Below, one piece after another: positions 12,917 to 27,285 of a stretch of 64,000 bases of DNA. The translations under genes were made by a program, and so were the position numbers. The number at the start of each line of letters is the position of its first letter. Position 1 is the stretch's first letter. The notes under the pieces were generated by a model. The model ran no database searches, was not told the DNA's origin, and saw nothing but the letters and a program-made list of their open reading frames with translations. Source of the DNA: Leptidea sinapis (taxonomy: Eukaryota; Arthropoda; Insecta; Lepidoptera; Pieridae); the NCBI RefSeq assembly GCF_905404315.1, contig NC_066287.1, positions 12,958,001 through 13,022,000 on the forward strand, given 5' to 3'.

Positions 12917-13834
12917 CCGCGGCCATCTTGGATTTGAAAAATGATCACAAAATCGTTCTCAGCACCCTCGAGAACCTCGGATACGATACCCATATTGTAG
13001 TTATCATAATTTTGAGCGGCGGCCATCTTGGATTTCAAAAATGATCACAAAATCATTCTCTGCACCCTCGAGAACCTCGGATACGACACCCAAATTTTTA
13101 TGATCATAATCTTGCACGGCGGCCATCTTGGATTTGAAAAATGATCACAAAATCGTTCTCTGCACCCTCGAGAACCTCGGATACGATACCCATAATGTAG
13201 TTATCATAATTTTGAGCGGCGGCCATCTTGGATTTCAAAAATGATCACAAAATCATTCTCTGCACCCTCGAGAACCTCGGATACGACACCCAAATTTTTA
13301 TGATCATAATCTTGCACGGCGGCCATCTTGGATTTGAAAAATGATCACAAAATCGTTCTCTGCACCCTCGAGAACCTCGGATACGATACCCATAATGTAG
13401 TTATCATAATTTTGAGCGGCGGCCATCTTGGATTTCAAAAATGATCACAAAATCATTCTCTGCACCCTCGAGAACCTCGGATACGACACCCAAATTTTTA
13501 TGATCATAATCTTGCACGGCGGCCATCTTGGATTTGAAAACTGATCACAAAATCGTTCTCTGCACCCTTGAGAACCTCGGACACGATATCCATATTGCTG
13601 AAAACATAATTGTTTGCGGCAGCTCTCTTGGATGTAAAAAATGATAACAGAATTGTTCTCTGCACCCTCGAGAACCTGGGACACGATATCCATATTCCTA
13701 ATATCATAATTTTGTGCGGCGGCCATCTCGGATTTAAAAAATTGTCACCAAATCGTTCTCTGCACCCTCGAGAACCTAGGATACGATACCCATAATGTAG
13801 TTATCATACTTTTGAGCGGCGGCCATCTTCGATT

Positions 13835-15014
13835 TGAAAAATGATCACAAAATCGTTCTCAGCACCCTCGAGAACCTCTGGTACGATACCCATAATGTAG
13901 TTATCATACTTTTGAGCGGCGGCCATCTTGGATTTGAAAACTGATTACAAAATCGTTATCTGCACCCTTGAGAACCTCGGATACGATACCCATAATCTAG
14001 TTATCCTACTTTTGAGCGGCGGCCATCTCAGATTTAAAAATGATCCCAAAATTGTTTTCTGCACCCTCGAGAACCTCGGACACGATATCCATATTGCTGA
14101 AAACATAATTGTTTGCGGCAGCTCTCTTGGATGTAAAAAATGATAATAGAATTGTTCTCTGCACCCTCGAGAACCTCAGACACGATATCCATATTGCTAA
14201 AACCATAATTTTGAGCGGCGGCCATCTTGGATTTGAAAAATTATCACCAAATCGTTCTGTGCACCCTCGAGAACCTAGGATACGATACCCATAATGTAGT
14301 TATCATACTTTTGAGCGGCGGCCATCTTCGATTTTAAAAATGATCATAAAATCGTTCTCTGCACCCTCGAGAACCTCGGATACGATACCCATAATGTAGT
14401 TATCATAATCTTGTACGGCGGCCATCTTGGATTTGAAAACTGACCACAAAATTGTTCTCTGCACTCTTGAGAACCTCGGATACGATACCCATAATCTAGT
14501 TATCATACTTTTGAGCGGCGGCCATCTCGGATTTAAAAATGACCCCAAAATTGTTTTCTGCACCCTCGAGAACCTCGGACACGATATCCATATTGCTAAA
14601 ATCATAATTTTGTGCGGCGGCCATCTTGGATTTGAAAAATGATCACCAAATCGTTCTTTGCACCCTCGAGAATCTTGGACACGATATCCATATTGCTGAG
14701 ATCATAATATTGTGCGGCGGCCATCTTGGATTTGAAAAATGATCACAAAATCGTTTTCAGAACCTTCGAGAACCTCGGATACGATACCCATAATGTAGTT
14801 ATCATACTTTTGAGCGGCAGCCATCTTCGATTTGAAAAATGATCACAAAATCGTTCTCTGCACCCTCGAGAACCTCGGATACGATACCCATAATGTAGTT
14901 ATCATAATTTTGAGCGGCGACCATCTTGGATTTGAAAAATGATCACAAAATCGTTCTCAGCACCCTCGAGAACCTCTGGTACGATACCTATAATGTAGTT
15001 ATCATACTTTTGAG
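13835..15014 (+). repeat. ~1.18 kb satellite block, copy 2 of 3
   Basis: Offset to the next copy is 1298 bp, constant over the whole block (for example 13928 to 15226 and 14427 to 15725). A one-monomer spacer separates copies 2 and 3. Its dimer at 14427-14642 is an intact form of the LINE target dimer. Confidence 0.8.
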
Positions 15015-15132
15015 CGGCGGCCATCTTGGATTTGAAAACTGATTACAAAATCGTTATCTGCACCCTCGAGAACCTCGGATACGATACCCATAATGTAGTT
15101 ATCATAATTTTGAGCGGCGACCATCTTGGATT

Positions 15133-16312
15133 TGAAAAATGATCACAAAATCGTTCTCAGCACCCTCGAGAACCTCTGGTACGATATCCATAATGTAGTT
15201 ATCATACTTTTGAGCGGCGGCCATCTTGGATTTGAAAACTGATTACAAAATCGTTATCTGCACCCTTGAGAACCTCGGATACGATACCCATAATCTAGTT
15301 ATCCTACTTTTGAGCGGCGGCCATCTCAGATTTAAAAATGATCCCAAAATTGTTTTCTGCACCCTCGAGAACCTCGGACACGATATCCATATTGCTGAAA
15401 ACATAATTGTTTGCGGCAGCTCTCTTGGATGTAAAAAATGATAATAGAATTGTTCTCTGCACCCTCGAGAACCTCAGACACGATATCCATATTGCTAAAA
15501 TCATAATTTTGAGCGGCGGCCATCTTGGATTTGAAAAATTATCACCAAATCGTTCTGTGCACCCTCGAGAACCTAGGATACGATACCCATAATGTAGTTA
15601 TCATACTTTTGAGCGGCGGCCATCTTCGATTTTAAAAATGATCATAAAATCGTTCTCTGCACCCTCGAGAACCTCGGATACGATACCCATAATGTAGTTA
15701 TCATAATCTTGTACGGCGGCCATCTTGGATTTGAAAACTGACCACAAAATTGTTCTCTGCACTCTTGAGAACCTCGGATACGATACCCATAATCTAGTTA
15801 TCATACTTTTGAGCGGCGGCCATCTCGGATTTAAAAATGACCCCAAAATTGTTTTCTGCACCCTCGAGAACCTCGGACACGATATCCATATTGCTAAAAT
15901 CATAATTTTGTGCGGCGGCCATCTTGGATTTGAAAAATGATCACCAAATCGTTCTTTGCACCCTCGAGAATCTTGGACACGATATCCATATTGCTGAGAT
16001 CATAATATTGTGCGGCGGCCATCTTGGATTTGAAAAATGATCACAAAATCGTTTTCAGAACCTTCGAGAACCTCGGATACGATACCCATAATGTAGTTAT
16101 CATACTTTTGAGCGGCAGCCATCTTCGATTTGAAAAATGATCACAAAATCGTTCTCTGCACCCTCGAGAACCTCGGATACGATACCCATAATGTAGTTAT
16201 CATAATTTTGAGCGGCGACCATCTTGGATTTGAAAAATGATCACAAAATCGTTCTCAGCACCCTCGAGAACCTCTGGTACGATACCTATAATGTAGTTAT
16301 CATACTTTTGAT
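15133..16312 (+). repeat. ~1.18 kb satellite block, copy 3 of 3
   Basis: This is the downstream copy at the 1298 bp offset. Sequence after it (GATCCGCGGCC, then type A and type C monomers) matches what follows copy 1 near 12916. Copies 1 and 3 therefore keep the older right boundary, and copy 2 arose by internal duplication. Confidence 0.8.
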
Positions 16313-18916
16313 CCGCGGCCATCTTGGATTTGAAAAATGATCACAAAATCGTTCTCAGCACCCTCGAGAACCTCGGATACGATACCCATATTGTAGTTAT
16401 CATAATTTTGAGCGGCGGCCATCTTGGATTTCAAAAATGATCACAAAATCATTCTCTGCACCCTCGAGAACCTCGGATACGACACCCAAATTTTTATGAT
16501 CATAATCTTGCACGGCGGCCATCTTGGATTTGAAAAATGATCACAAAATCGTTCTCTGCACCCTCGTGAACCTCGGATACGATACCCATAATTTAGTTAT
16601 CATAATTTTGAGCGGCGGCCATCTTGGATTTCAAAAATGATCACAAAATCATTCTCTGCACCCTCGAGAACCTCGGATACGACACCCAAATTTTTATGAT
16701 CATAATCTTGCACGGCGGCCATCTTGGATTTGAAAACTGATCACAAAATCGTTCTCTGCACCCTTGAGAACCTCGGACACGATATCCATATTGCTGAAAA
16801 CATAATTGTTTGCGGCAGCTCTCTTGGATGTAAAAAATGATAACAGAATTGTTCTCTGCGACCCTCGAGAACCTGGGACACGATATCCATATTCCTAATA
16901 TCATAATTTTGTGCAGCGGCCATCTCGGATTTAAAAAATTGTCACCAAATCGTTCTCTGCACCCTCGAGAACCTAGGATACGATACCCATAATGTAGTTA
17001 TCATACTTTTGAGCGGCGGCCATCTTCGATTTGAAAAATGATCACAAAATCGTTCACTGCACCCTCGAGAACCTCGGATACGATACTCATATTTTTATGA
17101 TCATAATCTTGCACGGCGGCCATCTTGGATTTGAAAAATGATCACAAAATCGTTCTCAGCACCCTCGAGAAACTCGGATACGATACCCATAATGTAGTTA
17201 TCATACTTTTGAGCGGCGGCCATCTTGGATTTGAAAACTGATCACAAAATCGTTCTCTGCACCCTTGAGAAACTCGTCACGATACCCATAATCTTGTTAT
17301 CATACTTTTGAGCGGCGGCCATCTCGGATTTAAAAATGATCCCAAAATTGTTATCTGCACCCTCGAGAACCTCGGACACGATATCCATATTGCTGAAAAC
17401 ATAATTGTTTGCGGCAGCTCTCTTGGATGTAAAAAATGATAACAGAATTGTTCTCTGCACCCTCGAGAACCTCGGACACGATATCCATATTGCTGAAAAC
17501 ATAATTTTGTGCGGCGGCCATCTTGGATTAGAAAAATGATCACAAAATCGTTCTCAGCACCCTCGAGAACCTCGGATACGATGCCCACAATATAGTTATC
17601 ATACTTTTGAGCGGCGGCCTTGGATTTGAAAAATGATCACAAATTCGTTCTCTGCACCCTCGAGAACCTCGGATACGATACCCATAATGTAGTTATCATA
17701 CTTTTGAGCGGCAGCCATCTTCGATTTGAAAAAAGATCACAAAATCGTTCTCTGCACTCTCGAGAACCTCGGATACGATACCCATAATGTAGTTATCATA
17801 ATTTTGAGCGGCGACCATCTTGGTTTTGAAAAATGATCACAAAGTCGTTTTTAGCACCCTCGAGAACCTCTGGTACGATACCCATAATGTAGTTGTCATA
17901 CTTTTGATCCGCGGCCATCTTGGATTTGAAAAATGATCACAAAATCGTTCTCAGCACCCTCGAGAACCTCGGATACGATACCCATAATGTAGTTATCATA
18001 ATTTTGAGCGGCGGCCATCTTGGACTTCAAAAATGATCACTAAATCATTCTCTGCACCCTTGAGAACCTCGGATACGACACCCATATTTTTATGATCATA
18101 ATCTTGCACGGCGGCCATCTTGGATTTGAAAAATGATCACAAAATCGTTCTCAGCACCCTCGAGAAACTCGGATACGATACCCATAATGTAGTTATCATA
18201 CTTTTGAGCGGCGGCCCTCTTGGATTTGAAAACTGATCACAAAATCGTTATCTGCACCCTTGAGAATCTCGGATACAATACCCATAATCTAGTTATCATA
18301 CTTTTGAGCGGCAGCCATCTCGGTTTTAAAAATGATCCCAAAATTGTTTTCTGCACCCTCGAGAACCTCGGACACGATATCCATATTGCTGAAAACATAA
18401 TTGTTTGCGGCAGCTATCTTGGATGTAAAAAATGATCACAGAATTGTTCTCTGCACCCTCGAAAACCTCGGACACGATATCCATATTGCTAAAAAAATAA
18501 TTTTGTGCGGCGGCCATCTTGGATTTGAATATGATCACCAAATCGGTCTCTACACCCTCGAGAACCTAGGATACGATACCCATAATCTAGTTATCATACT
18601 TTTGAGCGGCGGCCATCTCGGATTTGAAAATGATCCCAAAATTGTTTTCTGCACCCTCGAGAACCTCGGACACGATATCCATATTGCTGAAAACAAAATT
18701 TTTTGCAGCAGCTCTCTTGGATGTAAAAAATGATAACAGAATTGTTCTCTGCACCCTCGAGAACCTCGGACACGATATCCATATTGCTAAAATCATAATT
18801 TTGTGCGGCGGCCATCTTGAATTTGAAAAATGATCACCGAATCGTTCTCTGCACCCTAGAGAATCTTGGACACGATATCCATATTGCTGAGATCCTAATT
18901 TTGTGCGGCGGCCATC

Positions 18917-20113
18917 TTGGATTTGAAAAATAATCACAAAATCGTTCTCAGTACCCTCGAGAACCTCGGATACGATACCCATAATGTAGTTATCATACTT
19001 TTGAGCGGTTGCCATCTTGGATTTGAAAACTGATCTAAAAATCATTCTCTGCACCCTTGAGAATCTCGGATACGATACCCATAATCTAGTTATCATACTT
19101 TTGAGCGGCGGCCATCTCGGATTTAAAAATGATCCCAAAATTGTTTTCTGCACCCTCGAGAACCTCGGACACGATATCCATATTGCTGAAAACATAATTG
19201 TTTGCGGCAGCTCTCTTGGATGTAAAAAATGATAACAGAATTGTTCTCTGCACCCTCGAGAACCTCGGACACGATATCCATATTGCTAAAATCATAATTT
19301 TGTGCGGCGGCCATCTTGGATTTGAAAAATGATCACAAAATCGTTCTCAGCACCCTCGAGAACCTCGGATACGATACCCATAATGTAGTTATCATACTTT
19401 TGAGCGGTGGCCATCTTGGATTTGAAAACTGATCTCAAAATCATTCTCTGCACCCTTGAGAATCTCGGATACGATACCCATAATCTAGTTATCATACTTT
19501 TGAGCGGCGGCCATCTCGGATTTAAAAATGATCCCAAAATTGTTTTCTGCACCCTCGAGAACCTCGGACACGATATCCATATTGCTGAAAACATAATTGT
19601 TTGCGGCAGCTCTCTTGGATGTAAAAAATGATAACAGAATTGTTCTCTGCACCCTCGAGAACCTCGGACACGATATCCATATTGCTAAAATCATAATTTT
19701 GTGCGGCGGCCATCTTGGATTTGAAAAATGATCACAAAATCGTTCTCAGCACCCTCGAGAACCTCGGATACGATACCCATAATGTAGTTATCATACTTTT
19801 GAGCGGCGGCCATCTTGGATTTGAAAACTGATCTCAAAATCATTCTCTGCACCCTTGAGAATCTCGGATACGATACCCATAATCTAGTTATCATACTTTT
19901 GAGCGGCGGCCATCTCGGATTTAAAAATGATCTCAAAATTGTTTTCTGCACCCTCGAGAACCTCGGACACGATATCCATATTGCTGAAAACATAATTGTT
20001 TGCGGCAGCTCACTTGGATGTAAAAAATTATAACAGAATTGTTCTCTGCACCCTCGAGAACCTCGGACACGATATCCATATTGCTAAAATCATAATTTTG
20101 TGCGGCGGCCATC
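18917..20113 (+). repeat. 399 bp tetramer higher-order repeat, three units
   Basis: Three consecutive four-monomer units start at about 18917, 19316 and 19715. They differ at only a few bases, for example AATAATCACAAAATCG in the first and GATCTCAAAATTG in the third. Each contains the dimer GAAAACTGATCT...CTAGTTATC followed by two type B monomers. The high identity suggests recent expansion. Confidence 0.88.
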
Positions 20114-20959
20114 TTGGATTTGAAAAATGATCACCAAATTGTTCTTTGAACCCTCGAGAATCTTGGGCACGATATCCATATTGCTGAGATCATAATTTTG
20201 TGCGGCGGACATCTTGGATTTGAAAAATGATCACAAAATCGTTCTCAGCACCCTCGAGAAACTCGGATACGATACCCATAATGTAGTTATCATACTTTTG
20301 AGCGGCGGCCCTCTTGGATTTGAAAACTGATCACAAAATCGTTATCTGCACCCTCGAGAACCTCTGGTACGATAACCATAATGTAGTTATCATGCTTTTG
20401 ATCCGCGGCCATCTTGGATTTGAAAAATAATCACAAAATCGTTCTCAGCACCCTCGAGAACCTCGGATACGATACCCATAATGTAGTTATCATAATTTTG
20501 AGCGGCGGCCTTCTTGGATTTGAAAACTGATCACAAAATCGTTCTCAGCACCCTCGAGAACCTCGGATACGATACCCATATGTTTATGATCATAATCTTG
20601 CACGTCGGCCATCTTGGATTTGAAAAATGATCACAAAATCGTTCTCTGCACCCTCGAGAACCTCGGAGATGATACCCATAATGTAGTTATCATTATTTTG
20701 AGTGGCGGCCATCTTGGATTTGAAAACTGATCACAAAATAGTTCTCTGCACCCTTGAGAACCTCGGATACGATACCCATAATCAAGTTATCATACTTTTG
20801 AGCGGCGGCCATCTCGGATTTAAAAATGATCACAAAATCATTGTCTGCACCCTCGAGAACCTCGGATACGATACCCATATTTTTATGATCATAATCTTAA
20901 ACGGCGGCTATCTTGGATTTGAAAACTGATTACAAAATCGTTCTCTGCACCCTTGAGAA

Positions 20960-23900
20960 CCTCGGATACGATACCCTTAATCTAGTTATCATACTTTTGA
21001 AAGGCGGCTATCTCGGATTTAAAAATGATCCCAAAATTGTTTTCTGCACCCTTGAGAACCTCGGGTACGATGTCCATATTGCTGAAATCATAATTTTGTG
21101 CGGCGGCCATCTTGGATTTGAAAAATGATCACCAAATCGTTCTCAGCACCCTCGAGAAACTCGGATACGATACCCATAATTTATTTATCATACTTTTGAG
21201 CGGCGGCCATCTTGGATTTGAAAACTGATCACAAAATCGTTCTCTGCACCCTTGAGAACCTCGGACACGATACCCATAATCTAGTTATCATACTTTTGAG
21301 CGGCGGCTATCTCGGATTTAAAAATGATCACAAAATCATTGTCTGCACCCTCGAGAACCTCGGATACGACACCCATATTTTTATGATCATAATCTTGCTA
21401 GGCGGCCATCTCGGATTTAAAAATGATCCCAAAATTGTTTTCTGCACCCTCGAGAACCTCGGACACCATATCCATATTGCTGAAAACATAGTTGTTTGCG
21501 GCAGCTCTCTTGGATTTGAAAAATGATCACCAAATCGTTCTCAGCACCCTCGAGAATCTTGGACACGATGTTCATATTGCTGAGATCATAATTTTGTGCG
21601 GCGGCCATCTTGGATTTGAAAAATGATCTCAAAATCGTTCTCTGCACCCTCGAGAACCTCGGCCACGATATCCATATTGCCAAAATCATAATTTTGTGCG
21701 GCGGCCATCTTGGATTTGAAAAATGATCACCAAATCGTTCTCTGCACCCTCGAGAATCTTGGACACGATATTCATATTGGTGAGATCATAATTTTGTGCG
21801 GCGCCCATCTTGGATTTGAAAAATGATCTCAAAATCATGCTCTGCACCCTTGAGATTCTCGGATACGATACCCATAATGTAGTTATCATAATTTTGAGCG
21901 TCGGCCATCTTGGATTTCAAAAATGATCACAAAATCATTCTCTGCACCCTCGAGAACCTCGGATACGACACCCATATTTTTATGATCATAATCTTTCACG
22001 GCGGCCATCTTGGATTTGAAAAATGATCACAAAATCGTTGTCAACACCCTCGAGAAACTCGGATACGATACCCATAATCTAGTTATCATACTTTTGAGCG
22101 GCGGCCTTCGATTTGAAAAATGATCACAAAATCGTTCTTTGCAACCTCGAGAACTTCGGATACGATACCCATAATGTAGTTATCATTTTTTTGAGCCGCG
22201 GCCATCTTGGATTTGAAGAATGATCACAAAATCGTTCTCTGTACCCTCGAGAACCTCGGATACGATACCCATAATGTAGTTATCATAATTTTGAGCGGCG
22301 GCCATCTTGGATTTCAAAAATGATCACAAAATCGTTCTCTGCACCCTCGAGAACCTTGGATACGATACCCATATTGTAGTTATCATAATTTTGAGCGGCG
22401 GCCATCTTGGATTTGAAAAATGATTACAAAATCGTTCTCAGCACCCTTGAGAACCTCGGATACGATACCCATATTTTTATGATCATAATCTTGCACGGCG
22501 GCCATCTTGGATTTGAAAACTGATCACAAAATCGTTCTCTGCACCCTTGAGAACCTCGGATACGATACCCATAATCTAGTTATCATACTTTTGAGCGGCG
22601 GCCCTCTTGGATTTGAAAACTGATTACAAAATCGTTCTCAGCACCCTTGAGAACCTCGGATACGATACCCATATTTTTATGATCATAATCTTGCACGGCG
22701 GCCATCTTGGATTTGAAAAATGATCACAAAATCGTTCTCAGCACCCTCGAGAAACTCGGATACGATACCCATAATGTAGTTATCATACTTTTGAGCGGCG
22801 GCCCTCTTGGATTTGAAAACTGATCACAAAATCGTTATCTGCACCCTCGAGAACCTCTGGTACGATAACCATAATGTAGTTATCATACTTTAGATCCGCG
22901 GCCATCTTGGATTTGAAAAATGATCACAAAATCGTTCTCAGCACCCTCGAGAACCTCGGATACGATACCCATAATGTAGTTATCATAATTTTGAGCGGCG
23001 GCCTTCTTGGATTTGAAAACTGATCACAAAATCGTTCTCAGCACCCTCGAGAACCTCGGATACGATACCCATATGTTTATGATCATAATCTTGCACGTCG
23101 GCCATCTTGGATTTGAAAAATGATCACAAAATCGTTCTCTGCACCCTCGAGAACCTCGGAGACGATACCCATAATGTAGTTATCATTATTTTGAGCGGCG
23201 GCCATCTTGGATTTGAAAACTGATCACAAAATCGTTCTCTGCACCCTTGAGAACCTCGGATACGATACCCATAATCTAGTTATCATACTTTTGAGCGGCG
23301 GCCATCTCGGATTTAAAAATGATCACAAAATCATTGTCTGCACCCTCGAGAACCTCGGATACGATACCCATATTTTTATGATCATAATCTTAAACGGCGG
23401 CTATCTTGGATTTGAAAACTGATTACAAAATCGTTCTCTGCACCCTTGAGAACCTCGGATACGATACCCATAATCTAGTTATCATACTTTTGAGCGGCGG
23501 CCATCTCGGATTTAAAAATGATCCCAAAATTGTTTTCTGCACCCTCGAGAACCTCGGACACGATATCCATATTGCTGAAAACATAATTAGTTGCGGCTGC
23601 TCTCTTGGATGTAAAAAATGATAACAGAATTGATCTCTGCACCCTCGAGAACCTCGGACACGATATCCATATTGCTAAAATCATAATTTTGTGCGGCGAC
23701 CATCTTGGATTTGAAAAATGATCACCAAATCGTTCTCTGCACCCTCGAGAATCTTGGACACGATTTCCATATTGCTGAGATCATAATTTTGTACGGCGGC
23801 CATCTTGGATTTGAAAAATGATCACAAAATCGTTCTCAGCACCCTCGAGAAACTCGGATACGATACCCATAATTTATTTATCATACTTTTGAGCGGCGGC

Positions 23901-24085
23901 CATCTTGGATTTGAAAACTGATCACAAAATTGTTCTCTGCACCCTTGAGAACCTCGGATACGATACCCATAATCTAGTTATCATACTTTTGAGCGGCGGC
24001 TATCTCGGATTTAAAAATGATCACAAAATCATTGTCTGCACCCTCGAGAACCTCGGATACGACACCCATATTTTTATGATCATAA
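20960..24085 (+). repeat. Long satellite segment duplicated at 5486 bp offset, copy A
   Basis: Matching landmarks all lie 5486 bp apart: 20913 to 26399, 21212 to 26698, 21686 to 27172, 23207 to 28693 and 23905 to 29391. The copies diverge at about 24085 and 29571, where CTTGCACGGCGG and CTTGCAAGGCGG are followed by different monomer types. Confidence 0.8.
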
Positions 24086-25190
24086 TCTTGCACGGCGGCC
24101 ATCTTGGATTTGAAAAATGATCACAAAATCGTTCTCTGCACCCTCGAGAACCTCGGACACGATATCCATATTGCCAAAATCATAATTTTGTGCGGCGGCC
24201 ATCTTGGATTTGAAAAATGATCACCAAATCGTTCTCTGCACCCTCGAGAATCTTGGACACGATATCCATATTGCTGAGATCATAATTTTGTGCGGCGGCC
24301 ATCTTGGATTTGAAAAATGATCTCAAAATCATGCTCTGCACCCTTGAGAATCTCGGATACGATACCCATAATCTAGTTATCATACTTTTGAAAGGCGGCT
24401 ATCTCGGATTTAAAAATGATCCCAAAATTGTTTTCTGCACCCTTGAGAACCTCGGGTACGATGTCCATATTGCTGAAATCATAATTTTGTGCGGCGGCCA
24501 TCTTGGATTTGAAAAATGATAACCAAATCGTTCTCAGCACCCTCGAGAAACTCGGATACGATACCCATAATTTATTTATCATACTTTTGAGCGGCGGCCA
24601 TCTTGGATTTGAAAACTGATCACAAAATCGTTCTCTGCACCCTTGAGAACCTCGGATACGATACCCATAATCTAGTTATCATACTTTTGAGCGGCGGCTA
24701 TCTCGGATTTAAAAATGATCACAAAATCATTGTCTACACCCTCGAGAACCTCGGATACGACACCCATATTTTTATGATCATAATCTTGCAAGGCGGCCAT
24801 CTCGGATTTAAAAATGATCCCAAAATTGTTTTCTGCACCCTCGAGAACCTCGGACACCATATCCATATTGCTGAAAACATAGTTGTTTGCGGCAGCTCTC
24901 TTGGATTTGAAAAATGATCACCAAATCGTTCTCTGCACCCTCGAGAATCTTGGACACGATATTCATATTGCTGAGATCATAATTTTGTGCGGCGGCCATC
25001 TTGGATTTGAAAAATGATCTCAAAATCGTTCTCTGCACCCTCGAGAACCTCGGACACGATATCCATATTGCCAAAATCATAATTTTGTGCGGCGGCCATC
25101 TTGGATTTGAAAAATGATCACCAAATCGTTCTCTGCACCCTCGAGAATCTTGGACACGATATTCATATTGGTGAGATCATAATTTTGTGC
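23207..25190 (+). repeat. 2095 bp higher-order unit, copy A
   Basis: About 21 monomers, repeated once immediately downstream with every landmark shifted 2095 bp (23406 to 25501, 24304 to 26399, 24808 to 26903). It overlaps the 5486 bp duplication, so one unit was amplified inside another. Confidence 0.85.
23400..23620 (+). repeat. Intact LINE target dimer (empty site)
   Basis: The two-monomer type carries GAAAACTGATTACAAAATCG and CTAGTTATC, then GAGCGGCGGCCATCTCGG, GATCCCAAAATTG and GCTGAAAACATAATT. It matches the left and right flanks of LINE copies 1-3 with nothing between them. Bases 23481-23491 (ATCATACTTTT) are the target segment that is duplicated around the LINE. Similar empty dimers include 14427-14642 and 15725-15940. 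Confidence 0.85.
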
Positions 25191-25301
25191 GGCGGCCATC
25201 TTGGATTTGAAAAATGATTTTCAAAATCATGCTCTGCACCCTTGAGATTCTCGGATACGATACCCATAATGTAGTTATCATAATTTTGAGCGGCGGCCAT
25301 C

Positions 25302-27285
25302 TTGGATTTGAAAACTGATCACAAAATCGTTCTCTGCACCCTTGAGAACCTCGGATACGATACCCATAATCTAGTTATCATACTTTTGAGCGGCGGCCAT
25401 CTCGGATTTAAAAATGATCACAAAATCATTGTCTGCACCCTCGAGAACCTCGGATACGATACCCATATTTTTATGATCATAATCTTAAACGGCGGCTATC
25501 TTGGATTTGAAAACTGATTACAAAATCGTTCTCTGCACCCTTGAGAACCTCGGATACGATACCCATAATCTAGTTATCATACTTTTGAGCGGCAGCCTTT
25601 TCGGATTTAAAAATGATCCCAAAATTGTTTTCTGCACCCTCGAGAACCTCGGACACGATATCCATATTGTTGAAAACATAATTAGTTGCGGCTGCTCTCT
25701 TGGATGTAAAAAATGATAACAGAATTGATCTCTGCACCCTCGAGAACCTCGGACACGATATCCATATTGCTAAAATCATAATTTTGTGCGGCGACCATCT
25801 TGGATTTGAAAAATGATCACCAAATCGTTCTCTGCACCCTCGAGAATCTTGGACACGATTTCCATATTGCTGAGATCATAATTTTGTACGGCGGCCATCT
25901 TGGATTTGAAAAAAGATCACAAAATCGTTCTCAGCACCCTCGAGAAACTCGGATACGATACCCATAATTTATTTATCATACTTTTGAGCGGCGGCCATCT
26001 TGGATTTGAAAACTGATCACAAAATCGTTCTCTGCACCCTTGAGAACCTCGGATACGATACCCATAATCTAGTTATCATACTTTTGAGCGGCGGCTATCT
26101 CGGATTTAAAAATGATCACAAAATCATTGTCTGCACCCTCGAGAACCTCGGATACGACACCCATATTTTTATGATCATAATCTTGCACGGCGGCCATCTT
26201 GGATTTGAAAAATGATCACAAAATCGTTCTCTGCACCCTCGAGAACCTCGGACACGATATCCATATTGCCAAAATCATAATTTTGTGCGGCGGCCATCTT
26301 GGATTTGAAAAATGATCACCAAATCGTTCTCTGCACCCTCGAGAATCTTGGACACGATATCCATATTGCTGAGATCATAATTTTGTGCGGCGGCCATCTT
26401 GGATTTGAAAAATGATCTCAAAATCATGCTCGGCACCCTTGAGAATCTCGGATACGATACCCATAATCTAGTTATCATACTTTTGAAAGGCGGCTATCTC
26501 GGATTTAAAAATGATCCCAAAATTGTTTTCTGCACCCTTGAGAACCTCGGGTACGATGTCCATATTGCTGAAATCATAATTTTGTGCGGCGGCCATCTTG
26601 GATTTGAAAAATGATCACCAAATCGTTCTCAGCACCCTCGAGAAACTCGGATACGATACCCATAATTTATTTATCATACTTTTGAGCGGCGGCCATCTTG
26701 GATTTGAAAACTGATCACAAAATCGTTCTCTGCACCCTTGAGAACCTCGGATACGATACCCATAATCTAGTTATCATACTTTTGAGCGGCGGCTATCTCG
26801 GATTTAAAAATGATCACAAAATCATTGTCTGCACCCTCGAGAACCTCGGATACGACACCCATATTTTTATGATCATAATCTTGCAAGGCGGCCATCTCGG
26901 ATTTAAAAATGATCCCAAAATTGTTTTCTGCACCCTCGAGAACCTCGGACACCATATCCATATTGCTGAAAACATAGTTGTTTGCGGCAGCTCTCTTGGA
27001 TTTGAAAAATGATCACCAAATCGTTCTCTGCACCCTCGAGAATCTTGGACACGATATTCATATTGCTGAGATCATAATTTTGTGCGGCGGCCATCTTGGA
27101 TTTGAAAAATGATCTCAAAATCGTTCTCTGCACCCTCGAGAACCTCGGACACGATATCCATATTGCCAAAATCATAATTTTGTGCGGCGGCCATCTTGGA
27201 TTTGAAAAATGATCACCAAATCGTTCTCTGCACCCTCGAGAATCTTGGACACGATATTCATATTGGTGAGATCATAATTTTGTGC
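25302..27285 (+). repeat. 2095 bp higher-order unit, copy B
   Basis: This is the downstream partner of the unit at 23207. Differences are scattered single bases, such as GGCAGCCTTTTCGG for GGCGGCCATCTCGG near 25590 and GTTGAAAACA for GCTGAAAACA near 25670. Confidence 0.85.

Noticed and set aside
18587..19195. Long minus-strand open frame (about 200 codons) and many 60-100 codon frames on both strands across the satellite
   Set aside because: They recur with the monomers, appear in several frames of the same bases, and change frame with single-base indels. They have no codon-level conservation, start context or known domain, so they are chance frames in a repeat that is poor in stops.
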